DNA of 64,000 nt, from positions 806,001-870,000 of the forward strand of contig CATNEN010000037.1 of assembly GCA_950097015.1 (NCBI GenBank), written 5' to 3'. Position 1 is the stretch's first letter. Every line of letters begins with the position of its first letter. Below are positions 58,180-64,000 of the stretch, piece after piece. The notes under the pieces were generated by a model that ran no database searches, was not told where the DNA came from, and saw only the letters and a list, made by a program, of their open reading frames with translations. The position numbers and the translations under genes were made by a program. The stretch is from Macrostomum hystrix. Lineage: Eukaryota > Platyhelminthes > Macrostomidae.

Positions 58180-58860
58180 GGGGTTGATGTGTTTTGGGGT
58201 TGGTGTGTTTTGGGGTTGGTGTGTTTGGGGTTGGTGTGTTTGGGGTTGGTGTGTTTGGGGTTGGTGTGCTTTAGGGTTGGTGTGTTTTAGGGTTGGTATG
58301 TTTGGGGTTGGTGTGTTTTAGGGTTGGTGTGTTTTAGGGTTGGTGTGTTTAGGGTTGGTGTGTTTGGGGTTGGTCATTTTGGGGTTGGTGTGTTTTGGGG
58401 TTGGTTTGTTTGGGGTTGATGTGTTTTGGGGTTGGTGTGTTTTAGGGTTGGTGTGTTTTAGGGTTGGTGTGTTTGGAGTTGGTGTGTTTTAGGGTTGGTG
58501 TGTTTTAGGGTTGGTGTGTTTTAGGGTTGGTGTGTTTGGGGTTGGTGTGTTTCGGGTTGATGATTTTGGGGTTGATGTGTTTTGGGGTTGGTGTGTTTTA
58601 GGGTTGGTGTGTTTTAGGGTTGGTGTGTTTGGGGTTGGTGTGTTTTGGGGTTGGTGTGTTTTAGGGTTGGTGTGTTTTAGGGTTGGTGTGTTTGGGGTTG
58701 GTGTGTTTGGGGTTGGTGATTTTGGGGTTGATGTGTTTTGGGGTTGGTGTGTTTCAGGGTTGGTGTGTTTGGGGTTGGTGTGTTTGGGGTTGGTGTGTTT
58801 TAGGGTTGGTGTGTTTTAGGGTTGGTGTGTTTGGGGTTGGTGTTTTCGGGGTTGGTACTT
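58180..58860. repeat. 16-17-bp G-rich array (ggggttggtgtgtttt)
   Basis: About 41 copies with 'tttaggg' and 'tttgggg' variants on the plus strand, and occasional ggttgatg units. Similar in composition to the 13735-13965 array. Confidence 0.94.
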
Positions 58861-59027
58861 TGGATTGTTGGCTAAGCTCTACATTTGCACAGATCTGATT
58901 TACTATGGAGTGTCTATAACCTACTTAATTTCGTAATCATTTATATTTCTCGTCTCACAACTCAATAAGGTAATAGCAATATCTCAGCCCTTGATATGAG
59001 GTACCGCTAATCGCTTGGCTGCCCACC

Positions 59028-62000
59028 TCAGTACCCAGACAGAGTGCCATTGATGTAACTGTCCCATTCGACAGTTTGTCTGGTGCAGACGATGCACTTA
59101 GCGATGTGGCCGGTGCCTCTGGCGAAGCTGAATGTCTCGGTGCGCAGCACGGGCTCCTCGCTGGGCGTGGCACGCAGCCACAGGGTGTGAAAGTCTTTGA
59201 AGTAGCCGCAGGTGCCCTCGCCGCGGCACTCGATAAACATGTTCTGCTTGAAGCGCAGGCAGCTGCCGGGAGACGACAGTGGCTGCACGGAGTCTCCGGT
59301 CGTGTGGCGCCCGAACTGGCGATGGGGTGGGTTGGGGATTTCCGGCATCTCAAGATGGGATCTCAGGATGAATATTATTAAATGGGATTTAATTTAACTA
59401 GAATATTTCTGTTAAATGAAGGCATCAAAGTGTTGGTATGTACTTCGCAGCCCCCCATCTTACCGTTAGCAGGCTGTTGGCATTCCACAGAGATCTCCAG
59501 CCAGGTGGACAATTTGGCGTGATGTTCGTGTAGTCGTGAAATGCGTACACCTGGGGATTGGTTCGAGCATCGCGTTCTTATTATAAAATAATAAAATAAA
59601 TGAACCCTAAAATTAACGCATTTTCAGAATCAGTCAAAAACGAAAAAGCTGCAAAAATTACCTTGCTAGGCGAATAGCACACCGAGCAGCGACTAATGTA
59701 CTGTGACACATTTCTGTACACATCCAGATCCATGGCCATGTCTATTGTGGCGGACACATCTGTGCTCAGCCAATAGGAGAGGCTGTTTCTCAGTGCGCTG
59801 TGGCAGTTCTTTGAGTTCTCGCACAGGCTGAATGGCATCACGTTGAACCGGCGAAGGCAGGAGCCCGGGCTGCCGAGATCGTAGACCTTCGTGTAGCTGT
59901 TTGAGAACACCGACATGAACGAGTAACCAGTCCAAAGCGGCTGCGTACCGCCCGGACAGTCGGGCACGTCTGTCCTCTGGCTGTGGACTGCGAACAGGTC
60001 GCCGCGAATGATCCGACCCTCCGGACCGCGCTCGCCACCGACGCCCGGTTCTCCCTTGTCTCCGATGTCGCCTTCGGGTCCGGTGTCGCCCAGTCGACCT
60101 TTCGGGCCCGGAGGACCTTTCTCTCCGATGGGACCCACCTGTCCCAGTTCGCCCTTCGGTCCGGGTGGGCCTGGCGGGCCCCTCAATCCGGCCTCGCCAT
60201 CAGTACCCATCAGACCAGGCGCTCCTGGGACGCCTTTCTCGCCGAGGTCGCCGACTCTGCCTACGCTGCCAGTTATCGAGTCGCCGCGCTCGCCCTTCTC
60301 GCCGTCGCTGCCGCGCTGGCCGAAGTTGCCAGTCTCGCCACGGGAGCCAAGAGAGCCTTTGTCGCCCTTGTCGCCGTTAAAGCCTTTGGGGCCGGGGCTG
60401 CCAATCTCGCCTTTATCGCCGACCGGGCCGACCGGGCCGACCGCGCCCTTGCGGCCCTGCTTGCCCTGCGACCCAACAGAACCTTCGACACCTTTGACAC
60501 CTTTGTCGCCCACCTGGCCATCATCGCCCTTCTCGCCGAGAGCTCCTTTCTCGCCCTGGCGGCCTTTGACAGCGTTGCGACCGTCGGGTGCATTGTCCCC
60601 GGCCTGGCCTTCGTCACCCAGTCGACCGGGATTTCCAATTTTGCCTTTCTCGCCCTTCTGCCCGACGTCGCCAACATCGCCGATGGGTCCGGTCTTGCCC
60701 TTGGGGCCTCTCTGGCCGTACTCGCCCTTGTCACCCTTGGTTCCGCTTGAGCCATTACTGCCGGAGGCGCCTTTGATGTAGGTTGTCGACACGTCACCGA
60801 GAGGTCCTCGATCGCCCTTGTCGCCTGTGACTCCGCTGTCACCCGTGTAGCCCTTGTCGCCGACAACGCCACCCTCGCCAGTGTCGCCTCTGTTTCCCCT
60901 TTCGCCCGTATCGCCGGTCTCGCCGAGAGCGCCTTTTCTACCCTTGTCGCCGACGCTGCCGTAGGCACCCTTGCGGCCTGGTTCGCCGTTGGTGCCGTTG
61001 ACTCCCGGCTCGCCAACTGGGCCCTGATTCCCGCGCGGTCCCGGATCGCCAGCATCGCCATCAGGTCCCTGAGGACCGATTTCGCCAAAGTCGTTGCTTC
61101 GGCCGCCAGCGCCACCTTGAAGGCCCTTGGCGCCCTGGGTGCCTTGAGGGCCCTTCGGACCTCTCGGGCCTTGGTCGCCCGGATCGCCTTTGAATCCTTT
61201 GTCGCCCTCGAATCCCTGGGCGCCTTGGTCACCACGGATGCCCTACAAAGTTGGAGGGCGACATAAGGAGAGTGAGCGCATTCTTTTCTCCTTGCTTTAG
61301 ATCTGGAGTCTGGATTCTTAAACATTCAACCGCTACATACAAATTTGCATTTGCTCGCATCAATAATATTCAGATCTGATCTAACACACAATTAGACACT
61401 ATGTCGTGAAAATTTCTGTCTTTTTTCTATACTATCCTTCTACTTATATCTTCAGCTTGCCCCATGTTGTCTGCCTGCGACGCAGCCCTGTGCGCGCAAT
61501 TTACCTTATCGATTTTTTCCTACCCTCTTCGTGTCAAACACCCTATGCCCTACAGTCTGGCCCGTCTCAATTCTCTTTCCCCCATAATTTATCGATCGTT
61601 ATTAACCCCGCCGGCTTTGTTAACCCCTTGGGTTTTCACACCCTTATTTTCTCTCTGCTCTGTCTGCCCCTCATTCTGTCTCAGCCAATCAAAGATACTC
61701 AAGTCCAACAGCTCTTTCGTACTGTCGTATGCGGACTCTGGCTAGTTATTAGTTTTTTTGTCTGCATCGTTTCGCAAACTTCTGTTTTTAGCTCGTATCT
61801 AGTAAAAGTAAGGCCCTTCCCCTGAAAATTTTTGTGCTGCACCACAACGGAGCAATGCAAGCACACGAAACTCAAGAACACGGGCCAACTTTTTGTTGCG
61901 CATCTTCTGAAACAATAATCATGTCGCCAGCTCTTCAGGCCGTCGAGATATTCAATGGTTCTGGCCGAAGATCTGACTATTCCCGTAAGGGCTCGTGTAT

Positions 62001-63897
62001 TTCATACACCCTACACACGAATTAGCACTGCGCCTCAGTGCGGCCTTGCCAGGCCTTCAAAATGTATCAGCATGTCACCCGAATGTGCCTGCATCATCTC
62101 CGTCTTCGGTGGTCACCTACCTTTATCTAGACGGACTGCTGGACATTCAATGGCTACAACAGGTGGAACTAAGCCACTATGGACACCTGATGCGAATTTC
62201 TCCAATTTCATGGATCAAGTCTAAATACAAGTATTAGGCGCAGCTCAACCACAGGACACCATCGTCTAGTCTGTCAACCAATCAGTCACCACATTAAGCT
62301 GTTAGCAACTACGAGCGTATTAAGGGGAAGGGAAGCAAAATGGCCTACGGTTAATAAGATATTTGCAGTTAGAATCTATTTATTACTGACTAATGAATAT
62401 TATTCAGTTCACATTCCACCCATCTAATCTATAATACTTATAAACGAATAGATGATCGATCGATCGATCCTAAAAATCTTCCGTGACTCAGCAAATCACG
62501 AAATTGCGCTTTGAACTCACCTGTAGTCCCAAATCTCCCTTTCTGCCCTCGCGTCCGTCTGTGCCGAACGATCCATTGTCTCCAGGCACTCCCTTCGGTC
62601 CGACGGGACCCACGTATCCCTTCGGACCTCGCGGCCCAACCTCGCCCTTATCACCTGTCGGCCCATAGGCGACTTCTCCGCGCGGCCCAACAGGGCCGAT
62701 CTCGCCCTGGACGCCGACGGGACCCTCCGGGCCTGGCGGACCTTGCTGGCCGACAATGCCCAGCTTGCCCTTCATGCCTTTGTATTCATTTCCTGGAGAC
62801 CCTGGTGGACCAACATTGCCCTTCGTTCCGGTATCGCCTTTCGGACCTGACTCGCCAGTGCTTCCAATCCGACCAATGACACCCCGGGTGCCATTCTCGC
62901 CTTTCCCGCCTTTGATGCCTTGGTAGCCTTTCTCGCCAAGGACGCCCTTCACGCCGATTTCGCCTCGACTGCCGACTTGGCCCTTCGGACCCTGCGGTCC
63001 AACGTCGCCCTTATCGCCGGAGTCGCCTTTTTCGCCGCGATCGCCAGTTAGGCCGCGGCTTCCATTCTCGCCCTGAGGCCCCATGACGCCGCTGCGGCCA
63101 CTGATGCCCAGGTTCTTGTTGGTCCTGTTTCGCCCATCGATGCCCGGAGCGCCAAACTCGCCCGTGGCACCAGCGAAGCCTTTCTCGCCCTTCTCGCCGC
63201 GCTCGGCCGGATTCTCGTCGCCGCGCTCGCCCTGCGGCCCAGTCTGGCCTTTGTCACCGATTTGGCCAGAATCGCCGAATTCGCCGACGTAGCCGCGGTC
63301 GCCCTTGATCCCGTTCGGCGCGTCGTCGCCGGACTCGCCGCGTTCCCCAGTGTCGCCCAGCTGACCTTTGTCGCCCACGCTGCCTTTCTCGCCTACGACG
63401 CCCTTGCTGGCGTTGCTTGCAAACCCCTTCGGTCCTCGGTCGCCTAAAATGCCTTTTTCGCCGAAGTCGCCGACAATGCCAATGTCGCCTTTGAGGCCTT
63501 TCACACCTTTGAAGCCCATCAGGCCTTTTTCGCCATCGTCGCCTCTCTCGCCAGTGTCGCCGCGAGTTCCGTTCACGCCTCGCTGTCCGACGCCGCCCTT
63601 CCTGCCGCGCTTTCCGGGCGGCCCAACAATACCTTTCTCGCCAACGTAGCCGTTTATTGCTGGCTCTCCGCTCATGCCCTTGTCACCCTGGTAGCCTAGC
63701 TCGCCTTTGCCGCCCTTCTCGCCCTTGATATACTCGCCCGGCTGTCCTTTGGTACCTTTGTAGCCTTTCAAACCTTTGGCGCCAGCAATCGATGTAGCAT
63801 TCTCGCCCTTGATGCCGACGTCGCCGGGAAGGCCCTTGTCGCCAAGGATGCCTTTGCTGGCGTTCCGACCGTCCCTACCGTGAGCCGCGTTGTCGCC
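59028..63897 (-). CDS. Collagen type IV alpha chain, C-terminal 1,110 residues (partial)
   Basis: Exons 63897-62521, 61242-59662, 59550-59464 and 59315-59028 (TGA) join in phase 0; 5' exons lie beyond the right edge. Network-forming basement-membrane collagen. About 800 residues of Gly-X-Y with many interruptions (for example GDNAAHGRDGRNASKG, KGLQGGAGGRSNDFGE) are followed by the NC1 domain. The first C4 repeat runs from GDLFAVHSQRTDVPDCP through LGSPGSCLRRF to YISRCSVCYSPSK. The second runs from YAFHDYTNITPNCPPGW through LSSPGSCLRFKQNMFIEC and GTCGYFKDFHTLWL to HIAKCIVCTRQ. NC1 cysteines are conserved. The Gly-X-Y part is unusually rich in GDKG/GEKG and occupies only two large exons. A basement-membrane secretion route is known for the family; the N-terminal 7S domain is out of view. 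Plus-strand frames over these exons are antisense shadows. Confidence 0.95.
61243..62520. other. Collagen IV intron
   Basis: A 1.28-kb intron with donor CAG|GTGAGT and acceptor ttgtag. Pyrimidine-rich patches; no nested gene recognised. Confidence 0.8.
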
Positions 63898-63934
63898 CTG
63901 AAGGCAAGGTTCGATTGAAGGTTAGTGTGTCGCC

Positions 63935-64000
63935 TGTGTCGCCCTAAATAAACTGTGTCACCCTAAATAAACTGTGTCGCCCTAAATAAACTTTGTCGCC
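63935..64000. repeat. 19-bp array at the right edge, in a collagen intron
   Basis: Three or more copies of gtgtcgccctaaataaact run off the end of the window. The gtcgccct part resembles collagen Gly-Asp coding sequence on the other strand, so the array may have grown from an exon edge. Confidence 0.8.

Noticed and set aside
59983-60781. Plus-strand Pro/Ser/Ala-rich frames of about 255 codons
   Set aside because: They are antisense to the collagen Gly-X-Y exon, where GGN codons read backwards rarely give stops.

Overview
The window is animal nuclear DNA, not prokaryotic. Genes are split by GT-AG introns (plus one apparent GC-AG intron), and products include a type IV collagen, an SRSF1-type splicing factor, a UBR-type ubiquitin ligase exon, a NECAP endocytic adaptor, a cation-dependent mannose-6-phosphate receptor, LITAF-domain proteins, a rhodopsin-family GPCR and PH/SH2 adaptors. 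A large share of the window is tandem arrays (about 30, units 4 to 69 bp), mostly between genes or inside introns. This fits a repeat-rich invertebrate. A flatworm such as Macrostomum is a low-confidence guess; nothing here fixes the species.

Layout. 0-0.3 kb: N-terminal exon of a UBR1/2-like N-recognin (minus). 2.6-3.3 kb: intronless NECAP (plus). 4-10.5 kb: arrays. 10.8-15.2 kb: a polyglutamine GPCR and, upstream on the same strand, a 407-residue secreted protein of unknown family, separated by a 1.3-kb 32-bp array. 15.6-24 kb: arrays, three of them long purine/pyrimidine tracts. 24.2-26.1 kb: a tRNA-derived SINE and the mannose-6-phosphate receptor gene (minus). 26.9-27.3 kb: hAT-type MITE. 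28.3-31.1 kb: two tandem LITAF-like genes (minus). 32-35.3 kb: SINE and SRSF1-like gene (plus). 36.9-39.8 kb: a fold-back element and a frameshifted Crypton-type tyrosine recombinase. 40.4-53.7 kb: two tandem paralogous genes (plus), each encoding one PH domain and three SH2-like domains; a decayed Tc1/mariner-like element lies in the last intron of the first. 54.4-58.9 kb: one doubtful exon and four arrays. 59.0-64 kb: the C-terminal part of a collagen IV chain (minus), running off the right edge.

The main discovery is the PH-SH2-SH2-SH2 gene pair. I assembled it from splice sites alone: both copies share the same intron phases, with nine corresponding exons of matching or similar length (138 and 100 bp exactly equal). 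Five of the six SH2 domains lack the arginine that normally binds phosphotyrosine. I do not recognise this architecture from any standard adaptor family. Other notable items are a minisatellite family with one core motif in five separate arrays, a Tc1-like element whose 3' end is replaced by an inverted copy of its own 5' arm, and a fold-back element sharing terminal bases with it.
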